64,000 bases of DNA from Inonotus obliquus (Eukaryota; Basidiomycota; Agaricomycetes; Hymenochaetales; Hymenochaetaceae), in contig JAJHTX010000003.1 of NCBI GenBank assembly GCA_032164295.1, positions 496,001 through 560,000 of the forward strand, written 5' to 3'. Of the stretch, positions 49,086 to 60,808 are shown piece by piece; positions within the stretch are counted from its first letter, which is position 1; every line of letters begins with the position of its first letter. The notes beneath the pieces are model-generated. The model was given only the letters and a program-made list of their open reading frames with translations. It was not told the DNA's origin and ran no database searches. The position numbers and the translations under genes are program-made.

Positions 49086-49686
49086 GAGTTTGCAGCCTTT
49101 GCCGAGTGTCGGTCTATTACTGTAAAAGGAATATGTTTCCGGTGCTGACTACACTGCATATATCCTGACTCTTCTTCATAGAGGCCCTCACTGAAGTACA
49201 TGATCAAGAGATAACATGGGAATTGTCTAGCGAGGACCATGCGTTGAGTGGAGTGGCCCTGAGTTTCTATGCCCTCCTTTAAGTTCACTGGTTAAGATGC
49301 TGCAATTACTTGTGGGCAGTATGTAGAAATTTCACTGCTCGCGGTGTCTATGTTCTGTAGTAGAACGGATCAGATGTCTTCCAGGCTGAAAAATGCTCCC
49401 TCAATTCCGAAAGCTTGGAAAGAGTCGGAAGGTACTAGTACTACAGGAGCAGCCACGTTATAGCAGTGGAGAATATCGGAAACTGATATAATTGTAGGAC
49501 ACGATGCTCAGTGTTCTCCCTTCCCGTGTCCTCTTATTGTGCATGGAAGTGACTTTGAAGCCGAACCCGTCCGCAGGAGAATACGAGAAGGCCAAGAGCA
49601 GGGGATGTTATCTTATCTAATCTAAGAGCACGTGAGGCAGCTGCTTTTGGCCGCGTATCACTCCCTTTCTCCATCTCTCATCGACA
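49086..49686. other. Divergent promoter region
   Basis: Lies between the minus-strand oligopeptidase and the plus-strand P-loop gene. No other feature is recognised. Confidence 0.4.
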
Positions 49687-51328
49687 ATGGCCACCTCCTC
49701 TCGTCAACGCCTCGCCAGTACATCGTCCAGCTCATGCAGCCAATGCGAGTGCCACAACATCCTCGTCAATCAGTCTCCTCACTCTAGTCCACACTCCGCG
49801 TCCCTCCCCTCCCCTCCTGACAGTCCCCCACTCGACCCCTACGCTGATATCGACCTTGATTCAATCTCTTCTTTCCCTTCCGTAGCATCAAGCGTCTTCT
49901 TTTCCTCTAGTGCAGGGTCGCCGCATTCCCAACCACGCCATCAAGACCACGAACATGATGGGCTCATAATTCCTTCTCTCACCCTCCCTGCCAAACTTCC
50001 ACAGCCAACACCATACGGACAGACTCTGGGAGATCTCTCGCTCTTGCTTGTTGGCCCGTCAGGTGGCGGCAAGACTGCTCTGGCAGAGTTCCTCGCTGAT
50101 GGAGACGACATTGTGGACGTCGCCGACTGGCAAGACATCGATGGTGGACGCATCCTACGCGCATCAACAGACTGGATAGAGGAGCATGATGCACACGGTC
50201 TTGAGCGCTTTGAGGGCGTCGAGAATGTCAGTTTCACTGAGCTCGATGGATTCGATTATGCTGAGAATGTGAGTCACGTGTGGGCATACAGTTGATAGCC
50301 AGCTGATAAGTCGCCTCACTTCAGCCAAATCGTGTGGCGGAGCGTGTTCTCAAACATGTTCACGACGTGTTCAACACTGTGCGCAACCAAATCGATAGCG
50401 CGCCTTCATCAACGCTGTTGCATTCCCTCCTTGCCTCCTCACATTCACCGCTTTACGCAGCGCTCATCTACGTCACTGCTACGCGTGAGTATTGATACTT
50501 TATATAAATACGCCAGATTTTCGTGCTGAATGTCCAGCAGCTCTAACAGAACAAGACCGGGAAATACTATCATCTATATCGTCCTCGATACCCATTGTTC
50601 TCTGTTGCACGACGTTCCTTTCCTCAAATATCACGTCATTTTCACACGGCACAAGCACGCCCCTTAAACTCTCAAGCTTTCAACCTCACTCACAGCTCTC
50701 ACTTCGCACGGGTCTTTTCCGCAGCCCGCAGACGATTTCTGCACTTCGTGTCGAGGCAGCAGACCGTTTCATGCGGTGGCGCGAAGCCGAGCGCTGCATG
50801 GAGGATATTGCTCCCCCAGTTTGGACAACTCAGGCCCCAAAGCAGCATTCTTTTTCGGGGCAACGTCGATCCACCATTACTCGTTATTCTGCAGATGCGG
50901 GAGAAATAGAAAACTGGAATAAGGCGACGTGGGAGGCGATGTTATCAGAAGACGTTACTCGACGATTGCGACACGCGCGTTCCCTCGAAAAGTCAGAATC
51001 CACCACCGATTCTTCTTCCCTGGCAAATAGCGTCTTGTTCAATGGAGCACCATGCTTTGCTCCGGTCCTAGACCCTCTCCACTTCCGCTCGCTCATGGTT
51101 CTTTCTATGTCGCTACTCTCGCGAAGTTCGCCGTCAGACACTCGTTCAAAAGAAATGACGATGACCGAGACACATTCGACGGTTCGGCCACTAGCTTCTA
51201 GAACTAGATCAAGAACTGATAAACACAAGAAGGATGCAGGCAGTGATAGATGGCGCATCTGGCGCTGGGGCCTGGCACTCTTCTGCGCAGGTGTTAGCAT
51301 AGGCTGTATGTTCTCGACGTTTTCTTGA
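49687..51328 (+). CDS. P-loop NTPase-like protein with C-terminal membrane anchor, 510 aa
   Basis: Exons 49687-50268, 50325-50484 and 50538-51328 sum to 511 codons. A Ser/Pro-rich N-terminus of about 115 residues precedes a Walker A motif (LLLVGPSGGGKTALAEFLAD). A possible switch region (DWQDIDGGRI) follows, then PLYAALIYVTAT and SIPIVL-type beta strands. A helical region (VEAADRFMRWREAERCMED) and a basic stretch precede a single C-terminal membrane segment (GLALFCAGVSIGCMF). Layout suggests a septin-like or dynamin-unrelated GTPase anchored by its tail. The guanine-specifying NKxD motif is not evident, so nucleotide choice is open. Confidence 0.75.
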
Positions 51329-51712
51329 ATCTGAACAAACCTGCACTCCGTCGGAATACCCTCGTTGATTCTCAACCCCCAACTCCGCTCTTTTGTACAT
51401 TTACCAATTCTTATCCTCATTATTTACTGTGATTTTAGTGGCCTCTGGATGACCTTTGACGACTTGTTTGGTCTTGTACGCGCTCTTGTTTCTGTATCTG
51501 TATTATCGTTGCGTTATTATTACTCCTCCCTTGTGATATCATTATATAAGAAACAACGAATGCAATTTGAAAACATTACAGTGAGGAATCTTACGCTACT
51601 ATTAGGTTGCACACAAGTTTGTCAGTAAGCATACTTCTAGTCTGGATCAAATTCAACGCACGAGTCCTGAGGAGGGAGAAAGCAGCAAACAGAAGATGGA
51701 GGAACCTAGCTT
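51329..51712. other. Intergenic, nothing recognised
   Basis: Convergent gene ends; no other supported feature. Confidence 0.4.
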
Positions 51713-52354
51713 TCACTTGGAACGGCCCATAATTTCCAAACCGGGAATATCCCAATCTATGAGAGTACCACTTTCGTCTTTGTTTATCATTATATGACTG
51801 AGAGCGACAGAACCATGCATGATTCCCGCTTGCTCGTAGAGTGCGCTTAGGCCTATACCACACGCAAGATGCATTAATACGTAATGTACGAATCCAGAAA
51901 GCTAATGAAAAAATATAACATGTAACATATGGAGAAGAGATGGGGGGTAGAAAGAGGAGAACAAGAGAGAGTTGAACGGACCGTCTAAGGCATCCCTGGC
52001 AGCGTTGAATAGCTGTAGAGAGCTCTTCATCGTTCGTAAGTCACCTTGTGGTCGAGCCGCGAGGGGTTGTCGGACGACGCGACCAGGAAAAAGCCTTTGA
52101 AGATGTGCAGGAGGTCTTGTGATTGGCTTTGCGGGAGACGGTTTACAAGGAGGAGATGGGAGAGATGGGGCAGAAGGTTCCAGCTTTTTGGTGTTGTCGT
52201 CCATCTGGGTGTCCTCCACCTCAAGCGGCTCAGAAGTTGTGTTATTCGTGGTGGATGGTACACAATTGGTCTGAGGTTCTGTTGTGGTTGTTTGGATTTG
52301 GGGTTGAGGAATGGAGTTCTGAGCATCGTCGTCGAGCATGTCAACGTCCTCCAT
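51713..52354 (-). CDS. Short FunK1-like kinase fragment lacking the HRD motif, 170 aa
   Basis: Exons 52354-51982 and 51852-51713 give 171 codons. The first 90 residues are acidic then Pro-rich (MEDVDMLDDDAQNSIPQ). The kinase-like part reads LFNAARDALDG|LSALYEQAGIMHGSVALSHIMI and SGTLIDWDIPGLE. In fungal FunK1 kinases the matching segment is AG-[IL]-LHRDISxGNIMI; here HRD is HGS and the Asn is displaced, so catalysis looks lost. It has no N-lobe. It is either a decayed duplicate or a tiny pseudokinase. It is divergent from VPS28 with 166 bp between starts. Confidence 0.5.
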
Positions 52355-52520
52355 CTCTGGCGTTTATTTGCGGAGGGAGTGGACGAAAGAACAAAGAGGT
52401 GTTTATGTTTAGCCGACGCGGACAACTTACAGAAAACATCACGTGCGCGTTCCCTCACATGAAACTGAAAGGCAGCATGGCCTTGGAGTCTTCCACTTGT
52501 TTTCTTCTTGAACAACAGCA

Positions 52521-53535
52521 ATGTCTGCACAAGCACCGATTTCGCTGGACGAAGAGGTCAGATTATACACGAACAACTCGGAACGCGAACGATATAGCTT
52601 GCTGGCGACTCTGTTTGGTGTGATTGTTGCTCTGAGCTATTTGGAGAGGGCGTATGTGCGGGATGCAATTCCCGCAGCTGAGTAGGTCTCCTTCTGCCTT
52701 CTAGACGTATTCAATGGAGTAGCTGAGCAACTGCATTCTTTGCATACTTTGATCCTTGATATGACGACGAAGAGTTATTCACCAGCATGTACACGATTGC
52801 TTTCGCAATACAAGACGATGCTCAAACTTGTTGCTGATGATGTGCCGTCGATAGAAGAGTTCATGGCGCGATATCGAGTAAGTTCATTCAATAATCAAGA
52901 GAACCTGTTTTTGATTTACCCTTGTTGCATGGTAGATGGATCATCCTGCAGCATTGCACCGTATCAAAGTTGGTGTGCCCGCGACGGTGGAACATTCAAG
53001 TGACGCGGGTCCGGAGACTGGGAAGTGGATCGCAGAAACTACTCAGGTATATACTTCTAGACTTTCCTTTGCGCTATTCTACCTCCGGTTACTTATGTGT
53101 GTGCGTTCCCGGGCGTATAGAACTTCATCACGTTCATGGATGCGCTACGACTGCGCATGCGCGCCAAGGACGAGTTGCATCCGCTCTTGCAGGGCCTCAT
53201 GACGAACTATGCTCGATTCAAAGCGAGCAAAGACTGGGAAGGTCGGAGTCGGATGGTTTCGTGGTACGTTACTAGACATGATCATCACACCACATCGCTC
53301 ATTCTTCACTTTCTTCGCTCTCTTTGTCCTCAGGCTGATCACATTAAATGGGATGAAGGCATCAGAACAGATAACCGAGGAGCAATCCCGACAGGTATGC
53401 TGTTTATAGTTCTTCACGAGGTGATCATTTCAAACCTTTCATCTGTCATAGTTGCTCTTTGATGTTGAATACGCATACAACGAGTTCTTCCGCAGTCTAA
53501 GCGGAGATTCAGACGGGAAGACGGGAGCGACATGA
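52521..53535 (+). CDS. VPS28: ESCRT-I subunit VPS28
   Basis: Six plus-strand exons: 52521-52681, 52775-52877, 52936-53046, 53121 to about 53263, then two more to the stop at 53533-53535; about 225 aa. The N-terminal core contains EERVRLY-like LDEEVRLYTNNSERERYSLL, then DYSPACTRLLSQYKTMLKLV, PSIEEFMARYRMDHPAALHR and GVPATVEH. The C-terminal four-helix domain follows from TTQNFITFMDALRLRMRAKD to SKDWEGRSRMVSWLITLNGM, with EEQSRQLLFDVEYAYNEFF at the end. VPS28 joins Vps23 and Vps37 in ESCRT-I and links it to ESCRT-II on endosomes. All family landmarks are present and length is normal; it appears intact. Confidence 0.93.
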
Positions 53536-53726
53536 GTTTGATCGATGGAATGGACTATTTTTTATCTGTCCCGCTGATACTCAGCATCTTACGTTTGACA
53601 CCTTTCAAACTCCTAATTGTGGTGTCCAACATCATGCCATGTCAATATAAGAAGACCTCCAAGAAATAATAACATACAGCTAGTCAACCATCACAGCCAG
53701 TCAATGGGCAACAATCAGAACCGAGC

Positions 53727-55105
53727 TTAGACTGTGATCTGACTTTTGCACTCCTTGACATCTCGGGCACCGAATGCATCACTGAAAGAGCATGATCGAG
53801 GCAACGCAACTGATTCTCCGATATCATTGCGCGCTATCCGCGTCCGCGTCATCTCCACTGCGATAGGGCGTACAGACTGGTTCACGATGTGGTTGCTGAG
53901 GTTACGCGAACCAGATGATGCGTCAGTGGAGACGCCAAGACCTATACGCACGATGATGACCGTGAAAACGAGTCCCTGCAGAGGAATTAGTCAGTAGAGC
54001 AAGATAGATATGCAAATGCTTGGAGGCTTACTACAATCGGGCAAATCTACGGTACATTGCTCGTTAGCAAGAGAGCTTCTCGATTTGGACTTGAGAAAAC
54101 TCACTGCATCGAGGAAGAAATAGTGTGACCAGTCGTTGATTGTGTAGGTTGTAATGACCGCAATCAAAGTCGCAGAGTAAACTGCACCAGACTCGATAAT
54201 AATGATAAGCATCGGTGACAGACTCCGGGATTTGAACTCCATTGAAGCCGTGCGCCGTCCGATCCACCAGATACGAAGAGCGATCAGGACTATCCATTCC
54301 TCCTGGTAAGCTATACTTGTTCGCATCAATGCTAGGTAAAAGAGATTACCTGTCGCGGTGAGGTTTGTAGCTAGAGTCAAGGCGTAGAAGGCGGTTCCCC
54401 AACGTTTGACTTTGGCTACGTATATAAGATCGGTTGCATATGCTTGTGATACTGCATGAGGTCCTCCAATCCCCACAGCTACCAATGACTTAGAAAGATA
54501 GCCACGACGTCCGCGAACAAAAACTTACCGATACTTGCGATGAAGCATAATGCAGGTAGTGCGGTAACAACCTTGTTCCTTGCCCAGACAATGTACAAGC
54601 GGTACACCTGGATGAGTTGCATGCTTTAGTAACCGAGTTACGTGATGTCAGGGAGAGCCTACTATGAACGCATCTCCGAGGATGGTCTGCACAGTGTATA
54701 CCGAGATCTGTGCGACATAAAGTGGATGCGACGGTTTACTCAGAAACTTATCCGCTTGTTTCGTATCCGATACGTCAACAAAAGCGTCAATTAACCGCTG
54801 TATATCTATGGCAAGGTGCTGAATTTAGCGGGTAGTCAGAGATGTTCATAAGGGTAGGCGAGCGGGCTCTTTACCGAAAGAGCCAGAGCATACATGAGAG
54901 TAGCCACGGCCAAAACGACCTGATTAAGTCGACTACCGAGCTTAGGTACTATGATGTACAGGGTAGAAGCATAGAGAACGGTAAACGCGCCTAACAACGC
55001 AGTCAGAAAGTATAGCGTGCGAGTTTGGAGAAAAATTTACTCGCCAAATAAAACAGCCTCGAGAAGAACAGCGATTAGAGTCGCCTCACTGACACCGAGG
55101 GACAT
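53727..55105 (-). CDS. Multi-span membrane protein of an Agaricomycete-expanded family
   Basis: Minus-strand exons from ATG at 55105 (MSLGVSEATLIAVLLEAVLF) to the stop at 53727-53729. Hydrophobic segments include GAFTVLYASTLYIIVPKL, VVLAVATLMYALALS, VYTVQTILGDAFIVYRLYIV, ALPALCFIASI, AFYALTLATNLTATGNLFYL, AVYSATLIAVITTYTI and ICPIVGLVFTVIIVRIGL, giving about seven spans. The soluble tail is Ser/Arg-rich (SVRPIAVEMTRTRIARND). The pattern fits the uncharacterised DUF6533/6534-type 7-TM proteins common in mushrooms. No ligand or function can be given. Confidence 0.75.
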
Positions 55106-56034
55106 GATGGGACGGACACTCTCTTGCTTGTGGTTAGTTCGCCTTCGTTGGACTAGAGTCCTTCTACTCAAAGGCTCTTATTGCTTTAGTCGACAGTCTC
55201 CACGAGAATCCGATCGATGGAAGTCAGAACATTTGTTATGAAACAACTATGTTCGTGTCAAGATGGCATCTGTTCAGCGTTGATGCACAACGAATGCACG
55301 CACCACTATTAGATCCGAGTCATTAATGTCGCCGGGGATGTGTCCAAGTCTATCTCCATCCAAGTGGTGATGCTTGTTATGATAGTCAGATATTTCCGCT
55401 TTCTTTGATCCTCACATCATCGTCACGAATGGCGAGAGACTCGTTTGGAAAGCGAGGCTCTAATACTGGCAATGTTTCATTCTTTCCTCACATCGAGGCT
55501 CTAAGACTGACAGTGTTATTGACGACGTAGGCTAAGAGTGGACCCGCCAGATAATACTCACCTCCTTCCTTCCTTCTTTGCAGGGTAACCCATAAATCTT
55601 TCATCTTATTTGCTTGATATTCGCTTCATGCGGACGTTCCGCTATCAAGCACTCTGCGGCGCCGTCAAAAGACTAAAGATCATACGATCAATCCATATAG
55701 TGGGAACGCGCGACGGTGACACGACACGTGGCGTCACCAAGTAAGTTAGGCGGCGTGACACTGACATTTTGTTTGCCACTTTTTCTTTCGTCTCTTTTTT
55801 GCTTTTGTTTCAAATTATTGAAGCTGGTCCGCATTAGTTGCCCTGACTCTCCCGGAAGAAGAGCTTCATTGACCTCGTTACCAATAGGATAGACACGCGA
55901 GAACGACCTCACTGGGCCAACCATATACAATACATGGAATATCCTCGTTCTTCTTTAAACAAATCATGACCACAATCCAGTAAGGCGGCATTGAGACGAG
56001 CTAATACATCAAGACAACACTTGCTGAATCCTCA
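55106..56034. other. Intergenic, nothing recognised
   Basis: Upstream region of the membrane-protein gene and 3' region of the dynamin remnant. No other supported feature. Confidence 0.4.
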
Positions 56035-57733
56035 TCACATTCCATGGCTTCCGAAATTATTCAGTTTCTTCATCATGTTCTCGAGGTTCCTCTTCCGTTC
56101 CACCAAGAATTGGCGTCGTTTTATTACACCGGTGTGCTCGCTGAGGAACTTCTTAGCGGTTTCCTTGTTTGGCTCATCCAGCCCCAGACCACGTATGAGG
56201 GCTGAATGGATTCCGCCCCTAAGACCCTTTATGAAATCCGCGTCGATGATCCGAGGTAAGTTCTCTATGATCATCTGTTCCGTACAATAGTATATTTCGT
56301 ATTCAACTTGTGTTCATGCAGATGAGAAGAATGCAATGCGGACTAGCTTCATACGCTATGCGGAAGTACGCCGCTGTTTCGGCCATCATTCTGAGTTCCT
56401 GCTCGTATGCACCCGGTCTTTCTGGACCTCCCAGCTGGAAGAGATCTTCTTCACGGAAATGTATACCAATTCTCAGCAAGCTGTGCAGAGCATTCATGAC
56501 CTCCTTCGCATCTCGCGGGATTCCGTCATGCATCTTCTACACCAGAGATCGATAGAAGCTTATTCGAGCATATGGGGGAATCATTCACCTGCGGATCCCT
56601 GTCTTGCAAGTAATCGTCATTTTGCGTATACAGATCCTCCTTGAGCTCAAGAAGCCAGTGGATCCAATCGAGAGTCTTCAATGGTGCTTGTTGTAGCTCT
56701 TGGTCCAAGATCTCTCTTGGTGATGGTGTCGATCTGTTAGCATTGTGCATGCGAACAAAGAGAAAATACAGCACCTGACTCTGCAATATTGACCCCTGCT
56801 TGTATATTCTTGGAAGTGCCGTTCCGCAAGCTTACTTAAGCAAGTCTGATATGCATCCCGGACCTCTTCGTCTTCGAAACCATTTTCGGTGTACAGCCTC
56901 CAGTCCACGAAGAAGTCCCGAATGAGTTTGACCTTGGCTTGATACAGCGTATTGTCAGGTAATTCTCTTGTCATTGTGCTTAGGAGTAATTTGTTAGATT
57001 TAAACTCGGTGATGTTGAACCATCTGCATACCAGTTGATAATCTTGCGAACATCTTCCAGATAGAGTGGTTTTGGTCTGACTTCTTTGTCATCCGCAACA
57101 TTCTTGTTGTTTTCAAGCTCGTTTCTGCAGAACAGAACAAGAATGAGTCGAGTTCTGAGAATAATGCACTTGAATGAATTGTATGTGAGATGACAATTCT
57201 GCATGAGTTTCTCATGTCCAGAAATCTACAGACAAAATAACCCAATTCCCATTCAAATTTTCTTACCAATCTTAACAACTTCACAGTTGGATTTTTGGAC
57301 AGTTCTGGAGGAAGATTTTGCAAGTTGTTCTTGGTGCACTGGAGAGAAGAGTGTAAGCTCTCCCTCAGTCTGGGAAGTCTGTATGTCATGAATACCCATT
57401 AGTGCTTCAATGGTTATGACACTGTCCCATGAGACCCTTACGTTCTCTCTATCAATTGGCTCAGAAGAACGCCAAGCCATTCTGTCAGCTTAGGAACACC
57501 CATGCTCTGACGTATGCTGGGTCCCTGATTACACCAAGGTGACATGTTATTGAAAAATGAAGCCTCACACTTACAGATCTCATCAGACATAGACTTTGCC
57601 TTTAGCTCTGCTGCATTAGCTTGCTTCGTGATATAGTAATACCCATATATAAGAGGATGTCTTCAACCTGCAAGAATTTTGAGCCACTCTGTACGTTCTT
57701 CTCCCTGTAGCGTGTCAGACTTTGTGAGTACAC
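56035..57733 (-). pseudogene. Dynamin-like GTPase lacking its G domain
   Basis: Minus-strand exons read, in order: LQGEERTEWLKILAG, a TGA, RHPLIYGYYYITKQANAAEL, SPWCNQGPSIRQSMGVPKLT, then LPRLRESLHSSLQCTKNNLQ, LPDNTLYQAKVKLIRDFFVD, LRIGIHFREEDLFQLGGPER, and the GED-like end IIENLPRIIDADFIKGLRGG to LENMMKKLNNFGSHG with stop at 56035. This is the stalk and GED of a fungal dynamin/Mx-like protein. The GTPase domain is missing because an LTR begins at 57734, directly upstream. At least one stop codon interrupts the rest. Confidence 0.78.
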
Positions 57734-58371
57734 TGTTATGATGTCTTTTCCGTTTTCCCTATATGGCCTTTCTTTCTTTTTCGCCAATGCATATTTACAT
57801 TCTTTCAACCACATTCCTTACTTAATACATACAGGCTTAGCTAATTACAATCTATAACAACTTTATCCCGCCATTCTCTTTCATTCTCTTTTCCATTCCA
57901 TTATTACTTATTCTTGCTGATTCATTACTCTTCTTTCCGTTTAACCTGACGTCGCTTACTCATCATTACTCATTCTTGCTGACTCATCGGGCCCCATTGT
58001 TTATTCGCTCATATTGTCTTGCTGCTAGTCAGCACCTATTTAGAGTAGAACTTACCCGCGACCAAAGTGTATATAAGGCTGGATCAGAGAGCACCTGCGG
58101 AACATACCTTAGATGTGCTAATTAGCCCTTGGCATGCAACCACGTGCGCCAGGCTAATTGGACTCCCGTATGGCTCCCCTCCCTGGACTGCGAATAAGAC
58201 CGCGAACAGTAGGCGACTTAGGCGTGTCCGCAAAACTGTTTGCAGGTAAGTACTTGTGTTAGTCATCACCTACACCTGATGGCACGTGGCATGGCTCTTC
58301 TTCAGGCACAAGGGACACGCGCATCGATCAAACACTCGAGCTCATCGTCGGCAATGATGAGCTCGAGTATC
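57734..58371 (+). repeat. Degenerate gypsy-type LTR
   Basis: Plus-sense TGTTATGATGTCTTTTCC matches the start of the gypsy LTR sense strand. Similarity continues through the TATATAAGGCTGGA box to about 58090, then diverges. The right boundary is not identifiable; it runs into the palindrome at 58335 and the element at 58372. Confidence 0.65.
58335..58367. repeat. Perfect 12 bp inverted repeat beside an insertion site
   Basis: CTCGAGCTCATC, 9-base spacer, GATGAGCTCGAG. The adjoining GTATC is duplicated by the element that starts at 58372. Confidence 0.75.
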
Positions 58372-59937
58372 TGTTAGAAAATGCTCGTCCTAAAGGGACT
58401 ATACAGTAACCACAGTAGGACGGTCTGCAGTGTTACGGGTTCGGCGATGCTTTTCTAAGAGTTTCCGGAGCCTACTCGGTTTTCACAAGCAGGGCAGATT
58501 CCCAAGTATACTAAGCGTTGCCTCAGACGCTCTCGTTTACTAATCAAGTCGGGCCTCAACCTCGTTGACAGACTAGTAGGACAGTATCGACTGCCGTTCG
58601 TAAGCTTCCCTAGTCGGTGGGCAACTAATCAATCGTTCCACGCCGTAGAGTAAGAGAGGTTAAGCAGATTAGGTGGTCTTCAGATTAGAAGCTAGATGCC
58701 TAAGAGGACTCGATGTACAAGACGATCGAAAGAAAGATAGGGAGCTACGGTCTAAGTCTACAACTATTTATATCTCTTCCTCATGTTGTGGACGGACCAC
58801 TTCCTATGCTCCGTAGTTCCTACTCTCGATCTGATTCGTTATTCTAGCTTCCAACCTCGTCTGGTATTCCTATTGTTCTGCTGCGGATTGACTCATCAAC
58901 TGCGCCCTGTGCAGGATGATGACTCGGCGTTGACTCATCTTGACTTGAACTGAATTGAAACCTATGCTCGGGGTCGGCCTTGTGCTGCACCCTGTGCATA
59001 GAGTGAGTCAGTGAGTGAGTCATTGAATGCGTGTTCGTATGCCATTGGTTTTGCATGGCTGCGCCGTAGTTAGAGTTCGCTCGTCCGCAGTTGCTCGTGC
59101 ATTTAAGGAATTCCGTCGGGGTTCCGTTGTATAACATCTGGGGCTATGAAGGCTGTGATTTGCTTGTCACCTCGGGACTCTTGTTTGGGGCTGTCAAGTG
59201 TGATTCGACATCGGATATCATCGTGGGGAAACCAAGGTGGTTTAACGTAGGTGCCTATGGCGATGAGTAGCCGTACGCTTCGTCGAGTATCGTTCGAAGG
59301 TATTCTCCAGCCTAGGTATAGGTTTCCTTGTAGTCGAATAGCTTTGCAGTATGCCCATAGTTCCCTGAGTGTGTTTGCAACCCATGCCGCTGTTATCGGT
59401 GAGCGGCGGTTCATAACATAGTCTGCACTGATCTCCACGAATGTGCTTGGGCACTCGAGTGCTAATATGTCGTGGATTCCTACTATTGTCCAGTGTGTCT
59501 TTGGTTGCATGCCTATTGCCATATCCATTGCTATTGTTGACCTCGTGCGATTTCGAATGACCTCCGGGGGATTGTGGTATTCTCGATAAGCTGTTGCTCG
59601 TTCGCTGGACACATGATATGTCAACATGCCCGTTGCTTCCCGTAGTATTATCTTGTGTAGGTCTTCGATGATCTGTCGCACTCTTCTGCATTTATAGCAA
59701 GCCGTTGGAGGTTGCTGTACTTGCTGCATCGTTTGCGAAGGTTTAGTGTGATCGTCGGGATTAGCATTGCTAGCCGATGCTTCTTGATCGTCGGCTTCGG
59801 ATTGTATTAGATTCGCATGTTCTCCGCTTCTCGCTGTCGATCCTGATCGTAGCCGGCCAGTGAAATTAACCGGTCCCATCCGGGGTAGTTTCGATCGGCG
59901 TTCCTAATCGAATCAAAATTTCAGCACAATCCTTTCA
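58372..59937 (-). mobile_element. 1566 bp TG..CA element with ORF, copy B
   Basis: Same element as 19927-21493, with perfect 5 bp duplications GTATC at 58367-58371 and 59938-59942. Confidence 0.85.
59103..59879 (-). CDS. 258 aa ORF inside the element, copy B
   Basis: Full-length counterpart of the ORF at 20659-21435, starting MGPVNFTGRLRSGSTAR. It has about ten substitutions and no indel relative to copy A. A smaller frame (58844-59137) overlaps its end, as in copy A. Function unknown. Confidence 0.55.
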   Translation of the reverse strand: MGPVNFTGRLRSGSTARSGEHANLIQSEADDQEASASNANPDDHTKPSQTMQQVQQPPTACYKCRRVRQIIEDLHKIILREATGMLTYHVSSERATAYREYHNPPEVIRNRTRSTIAMDMAIGMQPKTHWTIVGIHDILALECPSTFVEISADYVMNRRSPITAAWVANTLRELWAYCKAIRLQGNLYLGWRIPSNDTRRSVRLLIAIGTYVKPPWFPHDDIRCRITLDSPKQESRGDKQITAFIAPDVIQRNPDGIP

Positions 59938-59942
59938 GTATC

Positions 59943-60272
59943 TCGCTTATTTCTCGCTCGTTTCGCTTCGTTTTTGTTCGAAAAATCATATAAAATATTA
60001 AATTAATTGTCCATAAATTACTCTAGCCTTCACAGTGTAGGTGATAATCATATAGTATTTGTTTTACACATTACTAAGTACGTTTTCACTCAAGTGCTTT
60101 GAAAATTCATACATTGTCAAGAAATGCTCATGAGTAGCCAATACAGTGATAATATGAGGCAAGAAAGTACGAGAAAATGCTCATCCGATATAGGCACCGA
60201 AATTGCCAAGAAACAGGAGGGAATTAGCAAAGAAAGCGCTAGATTCCTCGTATGTACCGGCATGCATTACGC
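59943..60272. other. AT-rich spacer
   Basis: No supported feature between the element and the 3' end of the next pseudogene. Confidence 0.4.
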
Positions 60273-60808
60273 TCACTCATTGTCGGAGTCGTCATCGGAG
60301 CTGCTGTGAGAGTTGTCGGAAGACTCTTCTGATGATGAGTCTGTGTTGTATGCCTTGGAATTCTCGCCACTGGAGTCACTGTCAACGATTGGAAGAGACA
60401 TGCCCTTAGGGCGCTTTTGAGCAACAATCGAGTGTCTCGCAGCCTTGCGCTTCCGTCCTGCGTCACTACAGGTTTTGCGACTTTGAGTAGAGGCGGACGA
60501 TGGACCGACATCAGCAGCAACACGTGATTCGATTTCCTCGACGGTGAGCCTTTCCCAGCGGCATTCACTACTGTCTAGTTTGTTGTTGAGATCCTTGAGT
60601 TCGTTCTCCTTGAGTTTCTCGATGTCGAACAGAAAATTGCTGGGCCAGCCAACAAGGTGGACATTGTACTTCTGGACAATGCAGCGCTGGTAGCTCTTCC
60701 AGCGCATTCGAACGTTCCTGCCGATAATTTTGCCTTGGCAGTAGACATTAGATAAGAAGCAGGGAAGAACTCAAGTACTCACCAAGGCCTTCAGAGATCT
60801 TACTGCGG

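Noticed and set aside
54215..54245. tRNA T-loop-like word (gttcaaatccc) on the minus strand
   Set aside because: It falls inside an exon of the membrane protein and no acceptor stem or other arms are present.
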